The notes under the pieces were generated by a model. The model did not search any database. It saw only the letters and a program-made list of their open reading frames with translations, and had not been told where the DNA came from. From Prevotella sp. (GTDB lineage Bacteria; Bacteroidota; Bacteroidia; Bacteroidales; Bacteroidaceae): 64,000 nt of DNA. Where the stretch lies: assembly GCA_017617615.1 (NCBI GenBank), contig JAFZVV010000008.1:1-64000 (forward strand), in the 5' to 3' direction. Shown piece by piece: positions 26,308 through 34,632 of this stretch (the stretch's first letter is position 1; every line of letters begins with the position of its first letter). Position numbers and translations under genes: made by a program.

Positions 26308-26362
26308 TAATATTGAATTTTCAATTTTCAATATTCAATCGGGCGCAGCCCGTCATCGATTA

Positions 26363-27613
26363 TCAATCGGCCTTCAGCCGCATAAAGGTTTGCATGAATT
26401 CCTCCAGGCGGAGCATGCCGTAGTGGCCGCTCACGGTGCTCTGCTCGTCGTAGCACGTCACGTCGTCGGGCAGGATGCCGCGGTGCCAGATAAGGAAAGG
26501 CACTGGCTCGTTGATGTGGGTGCGTATCTCCACGGGGGTGGGGTGGTCGGGGAGAATGGCGATGCACACCGTCTCATCCCAGTCCTTCACCGCGTTGTAG
26601 ATAGGCTCCACGATGCGGTGGTCGAGGTATTCGATGGTGCGGATTTTCAGGTCGAGGTCACCGTCGTGGCCTGCCTCGTCGCTGGCTTCCACATGGAGGA
26701 ACATGAAATCCTCGTCTCGGAGTGCCTTGATGGCTGCTGCTGCCTTCCCTTCGTAGTTGGTGTCGGCAAGTCCGGTGGCACCCTCCACTTCGATGATGCG
26801 CAGTCCGGCGTAGTGTCCGATGCCCTTGATGAGGTCGACGGCAGAGATGACACTGCCGCTCTTCACTTGGGGGTACATCTCGGCGATGGTGCGCATCGAC
26901 GGACGGTAACCGGGACTCCAGGGCCAGATGGAGTTGGCCTCGTCGTGCCCTGCGGCACGCCGTGCGAGGTTGATGGGGTGGTTCTTCAGGAGTTCCTGTG
27001 ACTGGAGGATGAGGCGATTGATGAGGTCGGCAGTCTCCCGGGCCGTCATCCTTCCTTCCTCGGGCGTATCGTCGTAGCCTTCTTCGGGTTGTACGAGCAA
27101 GGGTCGCCAGGGCTGGTCGGGATGGTCGTGGGGTGGCGAACAAGTGATGTGCTTGTTGCCGCCCCGGATTACGAGCAGGTGACGGTATTGTATGCCGGCA
27201 ACGAATTTCACGCGGTCGTTGCCGAGATGCTGGTCGAGGCAGGCCACCAGTTCACGGGCATCGTCGGTGGAGAGGTGTCCGCCGTGGTGGTTCTTGATAC
27301 AACCATCGGCCAGGCAGATGATGTTGCAGCGGATGGCCATGTCGTCGGGGCGCATCTCGTAGCCGATGGAAGCAGCTTCGAGCGGTCCGCGCCCCTCATA
27401 CACCTTGTTCAGGTCGTAGCCCATGATGGCGGTGTTGGCCACCTCACTGCCCGGGGGAAAGCCCTCGGGCACGGTGATGAGCCTTCCGGTGCGCCCTTCC
27501 CGTGCGAGCATGTCCATGTATGGGGTATTGGCATATTGCAGTGGTGTCTTCCCGCCGAGTCGCTCGATGCTGTGGTCGGCCATGCCGTCGCCGAGGATGA
27601 TGATATGCTTCAT
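26363..27613 (-). CDS. ApgM-like phosphoglycerate mutase homologue, proposed homoserine kinase
   Basis: A 416-residue member of the alkaline-phosphatase/ApgM superfamily. The metal-binding start IILGDGMADHSIERLGGKTPL, ANTAIMGYDL, and the C-terminal HVEASDEAGHDGDL and DHPTPVEIRTHINEPVPFL carry the metal ligands. By name it is a cofactor-independent phosphoglycerate mutase, but it lies between thrA and thrC and no thrB of the GHMP type is present. Members in this setting are known as a proposed non-orthologous homoserine kinase (TIGR02535). I infer that it makes O-phosphohomoserine for ThrC. Confidence 0.88.
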   Translation of the reverse strand: MKHIIILGDGMADHSIERLGGKTPLQYANTPYMDMLAREGRTGRLITVPEGFPPGSEVANTAIMGYDLNKVYEGRGPLEAASIGYEMRPDDMAIRCNIICLADGCIKNHHGGHLSTDDARELVACLDQHLGNDRVKFVAGIQYRHLLVIRGGNKHITCSPPHDHPDQPWRPLLVQPEEGYDDTPEEGRMTARETADLINRLILQSQELLKNHPINLARRAAGHDEANSIWPWSPGYRPSMRTIAEMYPQVKSGSVISAVDLIKGIGHYAGLRIIEVEGATGLADTNYEGKAAAAIKALRDEDFMFLHVEASDEAGHDGDLDLKIRTIEYLDHRIVEPIYNAVKDWDETVCIAILPDHPTPVEIRTHINEPVPFLIWHRGILPDDVTCYDEQSTVSGHYGMLRLEEFMQTFMRLKAD

Positions 27614-27624
27614 GACTGGTGGGA

Positions 27625-30060
27625 TTAGATATTGGCGATACTCATGATGTTGGCAAATACGCCGGCGGCGGTAACGCTCGCACCTGCGCCATAGCCTTGG
27701 ATGAGCATGGGGAACTCGCGGTAGCGCTCGGTGGTGAGCATCACGATGTTGTTGCTGCCTTGGAGGTTGTAGAACGGATGTCCCTGAGGCACCTCACGGA
27801 GGGCTACGCTGGTGGTGCCGTGGTCCATGGTGGCGACGAAACGCCAACGCTTGCCTTCTGCCTCGAGCTTCTTGCGGCGCTCCTCAAAGGGGGCGTCGAG
27901 CTGCGGGAGTCGCTGCCAGAACTCGTCGATGGTGCCTTCGAAATAGTCGTCGGGCACGAAGAGGTGCTTTTCCACATCGTCTTGCTCCACCTTGTATCCT
28001 GCCTCGCGGGTGAGGATGACGAGCTTGCGCACCACGTCCTTGCCACTCAGGTCGATGCGGGGGTCGGGTTCGCTGTAGCCCGACTCCTTGGCGCGTCTCA
28101 CCGTCTCTGAGAACGGCACCGTGGCAGACAGTTCGTTGAAGATGAAGTTGAGTGTGCCGCTGAGCACGGCCTCTATCTTGAGAATCTTGTCACCGGAATT
28201 GCAGAGGTCGTTGATGGTGCCGATGATGGGCAGTCCGGCACCTACATTGGTCTCGTAGCGGAACTTCACGCCGCGTTGCAGGGCAGTGAGTTTCAGCTTG
28301 CGGTAAGTGTCGTAGTCTGACGATGCTGCTATCTTGTTGGCGGCAATCACGCTGATGTTGTGCTCGAGGAACGACTGGTAGAGGCTCGCCACCTCTACGC
28401 TGGCGGTACAGTCGACGAACACGCTGTTGAAGATGTTCATGCCGATGACCTCGTCGTGCAGGCGCTGCTTGTCGCTGGGCTCTGCCTCGTCGAGCAGTTG
28501 GCGGTAGTTGTCGAGGTCGATGCCGTCGCGCGTGAAGATGCCCTTCTTCGAACTGGCAATACCCACGACGTTGAGTTTCAGCCGGCTGGTCTCCTTCAGC
28601 AACTCATACTGTGAGCGTATCTGTTCGATGAGTTTGCTGCCCACGGTGCCTACGCCGCAGATGAAGAGGTTGAGCACCTTGTATTCGGAGAGGAAGAAGG
28701 AGTCGTGGAGCACATTGAGCGACTTGCGCAGGAAACGTCCTTCGACCACGAACGAGATATTGGTCTCCGAGGCACCCTGAGCACAGGCGATGACGCTGAT
28801 ACCGCTGCGCCCGAGGGTACCGAAGAGCTTACCTGCTATACCCGGCGTATGTTTCATGTTCTCGCCCACGATGGCGATGGTGGCGAGGCCGCTCTCCGCA
28901 TGCATGGGGAACATGGCGCCCGTCTCTATCTCCTTGGCAAACTCCTCGTTGAGCACGTCGACGGCCGAGGGGGCATCCTCGTCGCGCACACCGATGGAGG
29001 TGGAGTTCTCCGATGAGGCCTGCGATACCATGAACACCGAGATGCCGTTGGCGGCGAGGGCGGAGAAGATGCGGCGGTTGACACCGATAACACCCACCAT
29101 CGACAGACCGGTGACGGTGATGAGGGTGGTGCCGCTGATGCTCGAGATACCCTTGATGGGCTTCTGGTCGTTGTCGATTTCTGCCTTGATGATGGTTCCC
29201 GCGCCATTGGGATTGAACGTGTTTTTCACCAGGATGGGGATGTTCTTCACGCAGACGGGGTATATGGTGGGGGGATAGATGACTTTCGCACCGAAGTTGC
29301 AAAGCTCCATCGCCTCGATATAGCTCAGGGCATTGATAGTGTAGGCGGTCTTGATGACGCGGGGGTCGGCAGTCATGAACCCGTCGACGTCGGTCCATAT
29401 CTCCAGGATATCGGCATCGAGGGCGGCGGCGATGATCGAGGCGGTGTAGTCGCTGCCGCCACGTCCGAGGTTGGTCACCTCGCCGGTGTTGCGGTCGCGG
29501 CTGATGAAACCGGGCACGAGCGACACCTTGGGAATGTCGTCGAAAGCATCGCGCGTGAGTTTGTAGGTCAGTTCGCTGTCAAGTACGTGCTTGCCGTTCT
29601 TCCGCACTGTCTTGATGAAGTTGCGGGAGTCATGCCATTTCGCGCCTTTTATCAAGGTGGCTACGATGTTGCTGCTCAACCGCTCACCGTAACTCACGAT
29701 GGCATCGAGGGTCTTCTCGCTCAGGTCGTGGATGAGATAAACGCCGAAATAGATGCTCTTCAGCTGTTCGAAGAGCGCGTCGATGGTGGCGAACAACTGT
29801 TCGCGCTTCTTGGGTTCGGTGATGATGGTGTCGATAATCTGGTGATGACGGTCCACCATCTGCTCAAACTCCTCCTTGTAACGCTCATCGCCTTGCAAGG
29901 CAAGGTGTGAGGTGTGAATCAGTTTGTCGGTGATGCCTCCGAGGGCGCTCACCACTACTACTACGGGTTGCTTGCGGGCCTCTGCCTCTACAATGCGTTT
30001 CAAGCTCAAAAGGCTCTTCACGGAACCAACGGACGTTCCGCCGAATTTTAATACTTTCAT
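27625..30060 (-). CDS. thrA: bifunctional aspartokinase / homoserine dehydrogenase
   Basis: An 811-residue fusion of two threonine-pathway enzymes. The aspartokinase half (about 1-455) begins MKVLKFGGTSVGSV and has GRGGSDYTASIIAAAL and two ACT domains (LSMVGVIGVNRRIFSALA, VGENMKHTPGIAGKLF) where threonine feedback would act. The homoserine dehydrogenase half (about 460-811) begins at VLNLFICGVGTVGSKL and has VLSGTLNFIFNEL and GYSEPDPRIDLSGKDVVRK. The start at 30060 is the only one giving the standard N-terminus. It heads thrA-apgM-thrC. Confidence 0.96.
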   Translation of the reverse strand: MKVLKFGGTSVGSVKSLLSLKRIVEAEARKQPVVVVVSALGGITDKLIHTSHLALQGDERYKEEFEQMVDRHHQIIDTIITEPKKREQLFATIDALFEQLKSIYFGVYLIHDLSEKTLDAIVSYGERLSSNIVATLIKGAKWHDSRNFIKTVRKNGKHVLDSELTYKLTRDAFDDIPKVSLVPGFISRDRNTGEVTNLGRGGSDYTASIIAAALDADILEIWTDVDGFMTADPRVIKTAYTINALSYIEAMELCNFGAKVIYPPTIYPVCVKNIPILVKNTFNPNGAGTIIKAEIDNDQKPIKGISSISGTTLITVTGLSMVGVIGVNRRIFSALAANGISVFMVSQASSENSTSIGVRDEDAPSAVDVLNEEFAKEIETGAMFPMHAESGLATIAIVGENMKHTPGIAGKLFGTLGRSGISVIACAQGASETNISFVVEGRFLRKSLNVLHDSFFLSEYKVLNLFICGVGTVGSKLIEQIRSQYELLKETSRLKLNVVGIASSKKGIFTRDGIDLDNYRQLLDEAEPSDKQRLHDEVIGMNIFNSVFVDCTASVEVASLYQSFLEHNISVIAANKIAASSDYDTYRKLKLTALQRGVKFRYETNVGAGLPIIGTINDLCNSGDKILKIEAVLSGTLNFIFNELSATVPFSETVRRAKESGYSEPDPRIDLSGKDVVRKLVILTREAGYKVEQDDVEKHLFVPDDYFEGTIDEFWQRLPQLDAPFEERRKKLEAEGKRWRFVATMDHGTTSVALREVPQGHPFYNLQGSNNIVMLTTERYREFPMLIQGYGAGASVTAAGVFANIMSIANI

Positions 30061-30127
30061 CTTTTTTGATAGGGTTAAAACTTCTGGGTCCCCTCTACAA
30101 ACGGGGTTGAATTCCAAATTCGGGGGA

Positions 30128-30159
30128 CAAAAGTACGAATAAGCGAGTGAAAAACCAAA
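30128..30159 (-). promoter_or_regulatory. promoter of the thr operon
   Basis: On the minus strand TTTG (30156-30159), a 20-nt spacer and TACTTTTG (30128-30135) match the Bacteroidetes consensus, about 68 nt before the thrA ATG. The -33 box lies inside a repeat element. Confidence 0.75.
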
Positions 30160-30435
30160 TTTATTTGGGTTTTTCCGAGCGAGAGTACTTTCGGCGAAGC
30201 CAAAAGTCATGCAAGGCGAGTGAAAAACCAAATTTTGGAGCAGCGAAAGCAAAGATATGCTTGCATATTTTTGCTGAGTCGTGACAAAATTCAACCGAAG
30301 GTTAAATTTATTTGGGTTTTTCCGAGCAAAAGTACTTTCGGCGAAGCTCTCATTGCCATAAGGTAAATAAAAAAGGATATAAAACAATTTTTTTAAGAAG
30401 CCAAAAGTCATGCAGGGCGAGTGAAAAACCAAATG
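30143..30435. repeat. duplicated element upstream of thrA, one copy split
   Basis: A roughly 75-bp unit with GCGAGTGAAAAACCAAAT, TTTATTTGGGTTTTTCCGAG, GTACTTTCGGCGAAGC and CAAAAGTCATGCA is found at about 30143-30232 and again at about 30303-30435. The second copy is interrupted after GGCGAAGC by about 50 AT-rich bases, after which GAAGC is repeated and the unit resumes. This resembles an insertion with a 5-bp duplication. The unit is partly palindromic (AAACCAAAT/ATTTGGGTTT). The gap 30061-30497 holds nothing else but promoters. Confidence 0.75.
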
Positions 30436-30449
30436 AAAACACAGTTTTA

Positions 30450-30481
30450 TTTGTTTTTCCGCTTGTTTATTTTTACCTTTG
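30450..30481 (+). promoter_or_regulatory. consensus promoter in front of the tRNA-like gene
   Basis: TTTG at 30450-30453, a 20-nt spacer and TACCTTTG at 30474-30481. A start about 7 nt downstream would fall some 10 nt before the tRNA 5' end at 30498, as expected for a tRNA precursor. Confidence 0.75.
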
Positions 30482-30497
30482 CATGATGTAAATCCCC

Positions 30498-30620
30498 ACT
30501 GCGGTAGCTCAGTTGGTAGAGCAGTAGCAAATTTTGAGGTGAGATTTCCTGTGAAGGACCAATCACGTCATACTCCTTTTCATGGGCTATGTGTCGCAGG
30601 TTCGAGTCCTGCCCGCAGTA
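30498..30620 (+). tRNA. tRNA-like gene with about 50 extra nt in the anticodon loop
   Basis: The ends fold as a tRNA. Acceptor ACTGCGG pairs with CCGCAGT (30613-30619), TA, D arm GCTC-AGTTGGTA-GAGC, then anticodon stem GTAGC pairs with GCTAT (one G-T pair), a GTGTC variable loop, and T arm GCAGG-TTCGAGT-CCTGC; discriminator A at 30620, no encoded CCA. Between the two anticodon half-stems are 57 nt instead of 7, so 123 nt in place of 73. The insert contains a weak internal hairpin (TGTGAAGGA with TCCTT-TT-CATG). The isotype cannot be assigned; read next to the 3' stem the loop would give CAT with an unusual G37. It is either an interrupted pseudogene or an unusual intron-like form. Confidence 0.6.
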
Positions 30621-30679
30621 CAGTCGGAGAGCCCAGAAACCCCGGAAACCCCGGAATAATAATGCATCTATATAAAAAA

Positions 30680-31549
30680 ATGAAAATCCTCATAGCCGAC
30701 AGCGGCAGTACGAAAACCGACTGGTGCCTTGCCGATGAGCGTGGCGCCATCACCTATGCGTCGACGCAGGGCATCAACCCCGTGCACCAGACCGACGAGC
30801 AGATTGCGTGTATCCTGAACGGAGAACTCCCCAAAGACTTCCTGCGGCAGGCCAATGGGGTGGGGCAGGTCTACTATTATGGCGCCGGGGCGTTGCCCAC
30901 AGTGGCGCCACGCCTGGAACGGCTGCTTGCCGATGCATTCTTCGGTGAAGGAGGCTCATGCGAAGGTCAGAGGGTGTCGGTAGCGAGCGACTTGCTCGGT
31001 GCCGCACGTGCCCTTTTCGGGGTTCAGGAAGGCATTGCATGTATCCTTGGAACAGGTTCCAACTCAGGACTTTACGATGGTAAACGCTTGGTTGCGAACA
31101 CCCCACCGCTTGGCTATATCCTCGGTGATGAGGGGAGCGGAGCCGTACTGGGGCGCCACTTCCTCGGTTCACTCTGCAAAGGCCTTCTTTCACCAGGATT
31201 GTACGAGGAATTCCAGCGACAGACAGGCCTCGACACGGCTGCCGTCATCCAAAAAGTCTACCGTGAACCCCTTCCCAACCGTTTCCTCGCCCAAACCACC
31301 CGTTTTATCCACCAACACCTGCAAGAGGAAGGCGTTTGTCAATTGGTTGTTGACAATTTCCGTGCGTTCTTCCGTCGGAATCTCGTTCAGTATGGCCGTC
31401 GCGACTTGCCAGTGCGTGTTATAGGAAGTGTGGCGTATTATTTCCGCGAACAACTTGTCTGCGCAGCAGAGAAAGAGGAATTCGCAGTTGATGGGGTGGC
31501 ACAGACTCCGATGCCAGGATTGATTGACTACCACACGGCTGCATTATAG
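30680..31549 (+). CDS. BadF/BadG-type ATPase, probable N-acetylglucosamine kinase
   Basis: A 289-residue ASKHA-fold kinase. The phosphate-1 motif is LIADSGSTKTDWCLAD at the N-terminus; GIACILGTGSNSGLYDG is the phosphate-2 region and GYILGDEGSGAVLGRHFLG follows, all typical of the N-acetylglucosamine kinase branch of the family. The ATG at 30680 gives the right N-terminus; the longer frame upstream reads through the tRNA-like gene. Transcription may come from the tRNA promoter, since no separate promoter box is obvious. Confidence 0.88.
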   Translation: MKILIADSGSTKTDWCLADERGAITYASTQGINPVHQTDEQIACILNGELPKDFLRQANGVGQVYYYGAGALPTVAPRLERLLADAFFGEGGSCEGQRVSVASDLLGAARALFGVQEGIACILGTGSNSGLYDGKRLVANTPPLGYILGDEGSGAVLGRHFLGSLCKGLLSPGLYEEFQRQTGLDTAAVIQKVYREPLPNRFLAQTTRFIHQHLQEEGVCQLVVDNFRAFFRRNLVQYGRRDLPVRVIGSVAYYFREQLVCAAEKEEFAVDGVAQTPMPGLIDYHTAAL

Positions 31550-31860
31550 GCATCAGCACGAAAAACATCATTTCTCTTAAAGAGACATCCTTCATCTTCA
31601 CGCCCCTTTTCTCGTCAAGGCTCATGTAAGCATGGCTCTGCTCATTAGGCCTGTCACCTCCCGTAAACCTCAAACATCGCGCAAGTCGAACCGAGTAAGC
31701 AGCGAGAGCCATTATGCTCGCATAAATGGCCGAGTCGCGTTCGAGGTTGATAAAGTCAATGCAGAAGAACTTGTTCTTATGCTGAGACGCAGCCGATGTT
31801 CATCATTCAAAGAATGATAAACCTTAAACCTTTTATGTGCATGTGCGCATAAAAAATCAA
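31550..31860. other. intergenic stretch with repeat-like remnants
   Basis: No gene is supported here. TATGCTGAGACGCAGCCGAT at 31778 matches the 84-bp element at 58673 with two mismatches. On the minus strand 31565-31650 reads as a fragment, EKRGVKMKDVSLREMMFF, without a proper start, which may be a gene remnant or a translated repeat. Confidence 0.4.
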
Positions 31861-31900
31861 TAAAATTAGAATATTTTTAGGTTTGTTGGCTTTTTATTGT

Positions 31901-31908
31901 TACCTTTG
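31901..31908 (+). promoter_or_regulatory. -7 box for the nuo operon
   Basis: TACCTTTG fits TAnnTTTG, 99 nt before the nuoA ATG. The nearest TTTG (31882-31885) is only 15 nt away, shorter than usual. Confidence 0.6.
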
Positions 31909-32006
31909 CACCCTGTAAGAAGGTATAGCTTAAGGTATACCATAGTTTTCAACGGGATAATCAAAGCACAATCAAAAAGCAAACACAATTTTAAACACAC
32001 ATATAT

Positions 32007-32357
32007 ATGTATTTCACTTTGTTTGTTACCGTCATCTTGACGGCAGTTGTCTTGGTCGTGGCTGCATACGTCATAGCCAAGTTGATTGGACCTCGGTCGT
32101 ATAACAAGTTGAAGGGTGAACCATACGAATGTGGTATTCCGACACACGGGTCCTCCTGGCTACCCGTGTCGATTGGGTATTACCTCTTCGCCATCCTCTT
32201 CCTCTTGTTCGACATTGAGACGGTCTTTCTGTATCCATGGGCTGTAGTGGTGAAGCAGTTCGGTGTCATGGCAGTGGTCAGCATCGGGTTCTTCCTTCTC
32301 GTGCTTGTATTTGGCTTGGCATACGCCTGGCGGAAAGGAGCGTTGGAATGGAAGTAA
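32007..32357 (+). CDS. nuoA: NADH-quinone oxidoreductase subunit A
   Basis: A 116-residue membrane subunit with three transmembrane segments (TLFVTVILTAVVLVVAAYV, GYYLFAILFLLFDIETVFL and MAVVSIGFFLLVLVFGLAYAW). The conserved loop KLKGEPYECGIP contains the cysteine typical of NuoA, and DIETVFLYPWA is the family signature. It begins the complex I operon and its end overlaps nuoB by 10 bp. Confidence 0.96.
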   Translation: MYFTLFVTVILTAVVLVVAAYVIAKLIGPRSYNKLKGEPYECGIPTHGSSWLPVSIGYYLFAILFLLFDIETVFLYPWAVVVKQFGVMAVVSIGFFLLVLVFGLAYAWRKGALEWK

Positions 32358-33046
32358 GGAAACCACGCATCAAGAGCATTCCCTACGATGAGTTCAAGGA
32401 CAATGAGGGACTTGAGAAACTCATCGAGGAACTGAACGAGGGTGGGGTGAATGTCATCACTGGCAACCTCGACCAACTCATCAACTGGGGCAGGGCAAAC
32501 TCGCTCTGGTCGCTCACCTTCGCCACCTCATGCTGCGGCATCGAATTCATGTCGGTGGGGTGCGCACGCTACGATTTCGCTCGTTTCGGCTTCGAGGTGA
32601 CCCGCAACTCTCCCCGTCAGGCCGACCTGATCATGTGTGCCGGAACCATCACCCATAAGATGGCGCCGGTGTTCAAGCGTCTCTACGACGAGATGGCAGA
32701 ACCCAAATATGTCATCGCCGTGGGCGGATGCGCCATCTCTGGCGGTCCGTTCAAGTCGAGCTACCATGTGGTGAAGGGCATCGAGGAAATCGTGCCCGTC
32801 GATGTATATATTCCCGGATGTCCCCCACGTCCCGAAGCCATCATGTATGGCATGATGCAGCTCCAGCGCAAGGTGAAGGTCGAGAAGTTCTTCGGTGGTG
32901 CCAACCACAAGCAGACGAAAGAAGAACGTGAACTCAACCTCTCGAATGCCGCCATCACCTCGGGGTGGAAGAAACCCATCGTGGTGACCGACGTGCCCGA
33001 CGATTTCGTTGACGAACTTAAAGAGAACAAGGAGGAGACGAAATGA
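32348..33046 (+). CDS. nuoB: NADH-quinone oxidoreductase subunit B
   Basis: A 232-residue subunit that binds the terminal [4Fe-4S] cluster N2. The ligands are visible in FATSCCGIEFMSVGCARYD, VGGCAISGGPF and VYIPGCPPRPEA. The start at 32348 (MEVRKPRIKS) overlaps nuoA; the longer open frame lies inside nuoA. The C-terminal extension of about 60 residues past the PPRPEA motif is charged. Confidence 0.96.
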   Translation: MEVRKPRIKSIPYDEFKDNEGLEKLIEELNEGGVNVITGNLDQLINWGRANSLWSLTFATSCCGIEFMSVGCARYDFARFGFEVTRNSPRQADLIMCAGTITHKMAPVFKRLYDEMAEPKYVIAVGGCAISGGPFKSSYHVVKGIEEIVPVDVYIPGCPPRPEAIMYGMMQLQRKVKVEKFFGGANHKQTKEERELNLSNAAITSGWKKPIVVTDVPDDFVDELKENKEETK

Positions 33047-34605
33047 GAATAGACAGCAAAATCATAGGTTTCGACAACTTCGCTAGGGAAATGGGCGAGT
33101 TGAAGGAAAAGTCACATTTCGACTATCTGGTCACCGTCATCGGTGAAGACTTCGGCGAGGAAGGCCTCGGATGTATTTATATCCTGGAGAACACCCAGAG
33201 CCACGAGCGCACCAGCGTGAAGACCATCGCACGACAGGTGGGCGACGACTATGTCATCCCCTCGGTCATCGGACTGTGGAAGGCTGCCGACCTGCTCGAG
33301 CGTGAGGTCTACGACTTCTTCGGCATCAAGTTCCTCGGACATCCCAACATGGAGCGCCTCTTCCTGCGCAACGACTTCAAGGGTCATCCTTTCCGCAAGG
33401 ACTGGGAATACAACGACTCGTATTCCTTGGAGGATGACGTGGAGAGCGAATATGGCAGGGAGTATACCCTCGACGAAGACGGCAAGCTTTTGTGCAAGAG
33501 AAACCGCCTTATCGACGACAACGACTATGTGGTGAACATCGGACCGCAGCACCCCTCCACCCATGGCGTGCTGCGCCTGCAGACCGTGCTCGACGGCGAG
33601 ACGGTGAAACGTATCTACCCGCATGTGGGATATATCCACCGCGGCATCGAGAAGATGTGGGAGAGCTATACCTACCCGCAGACCCTCGCGCTCACCGACC
33701 GACTCAACTACCTCTCGGCGATGATGCACCGCCATGCACTCGTGGGTGTGATAGAGGAGGGCATGGGCATCGAACTCACCGACCGTATCAAGTATATCCG
33801 TACCATCATGGACGAGCTCCAGCGACTCGACAACCACCTGCTCTATTGCGGGTGCTGCGCACAGGACCTCGGTGCCCTCACGGCATTCCTCTACTGCATG
33901 CGCGACCGCGAGCACGTACTCAACGTGATGGAGGAGACCACAGGTGGACGACTCATACAGAACTATTATAGAATAGGTGGACTGCAAGACGACATCGATC
34001 CCGACTTCGTGAAGAACACCAAGGCGCTGTGCAAGTACCTGCGCCCCATCATCCAGGAATACATGGATGTCTTCGGCGACAACGTCATCACCCACAACCG
34101 ATTCGAGAAAGTGGGCGTGATGGGACTCGAAGACTGCATCAACTACGGTGTGACAGGTCCGGCAGGACGTGCCGCAGGATGGGCCAACGACGTACGCAAG
34201 AACCACCCCTACGACGTCTACGACAAGGTAGACTGGAAGCAGATTACCCTCACGGGCTGCGACTCCATGGACCGCTACCTCGTGCATATCCAGGAGATGT
34301 ACCAGAGCCTCGACATCATCGAACAGCTCATCGACAACATTCCCGAAGGCGACTTCTACGTGAAGCAGAAACCCATCATCAAGGTGCCCGAGGGACAGTG
34401 GTACTTCTCCGTCGAGGGTGCCAGCGGTGAGTTCGGCGTTTACCTCGACTCGCGTGGCGAGAAGAGTCCCTACCGCATGAAGATGCGCCCGATGGGCCTC
34501 ACCCTCGTGGGCGCCCTCGACCCCATGCTCCGCGGACAGAAGATTGCCGACCTCGTGACCACGGGTGCCGCCATCGACTTCGTCATCCCCGACATCGACA
34601 GATAA
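33043..34605 (+). CDS. nuoCD: NADH-quinone oxidoreductase, fused subunits C and D
   Basis: A 520-residue fusion. The NuoC (30 kDa) part occupies about 1-145 and holds the YDFFGIKFLGHPNMERLFL motif. The NuoD (49 kDa) part follows, with NIGPQHPSTHGVLRLQ, YIHRGIEKMWE and TGPAGRAAGWANDVR, and ends IDFVIPDIDR. It is part of the quinone-binding module. The start overlaps nuoB as ATGA. The C-D fusion also occurs in E. coli. Confidence 0.96.
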   Translation: MRIDSKIIGFDNFAREMGELKEKSHFDYLVTVIGEDFGEEGLGCIYILENTQSHERTSVKTIARQVGDDYVIPSVIGLWKAADLLEREVYDFFGIKFLGHPNMERLFLRNDFKGHPFRKDWEYNDSYSLEDDVESEYGREYTLDEDGKLLCKRNRLIDDNDYVVNIGPQHPSTHGVLRLQTVLDGETVKRIYPHVGYIHRGIEKMWESYTYPQTLALTDRLNYLSAMMHRHALVGVIEEGMGIELTDRIKYIRTIMDELQRLDNHLLYCGCCAQDLGALTAFLYCMRDREHVLNVMEETTGGRLIQNYYRIGGLQDDIDPDFVKNTKALCKYLRPIIQEYMDVFGDNVITHNRFEKVGVMGLEDCINYGVTGPAGRAAGWANDVRKNHPYDVYDKVDWKQITLTGCDSMDRYLVHIQEMYQSLDIIEQLIDNIPEGDFYVKQKPIIKVPEGQWYFSVEGASGEFGVYLDSRGEKSPYRMKMRPMGLTLVGALDPMLRGQKIADLVTTGAAIDFVIPDIDR

Positions 34606-34632
34606 TAACGTTTCAAACATCAAGAGAATTAT

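Noticed and set aside
24871..26310. Plus-strand open frame of 479 codons opposite thrC
   Set aside because: It is antisense to a clear threonine synthase, has no domain and a low-complexity end made of the 9-bp repeat. Long antisense frames are common in this GC-rich codon usage.
27625..30432. Longer thrA with a 124-residue N-terminal extension
   Set aside because: The extension translates the intergenic repeats and the promoter; the enzyme begins at MKVLKFGGTS.
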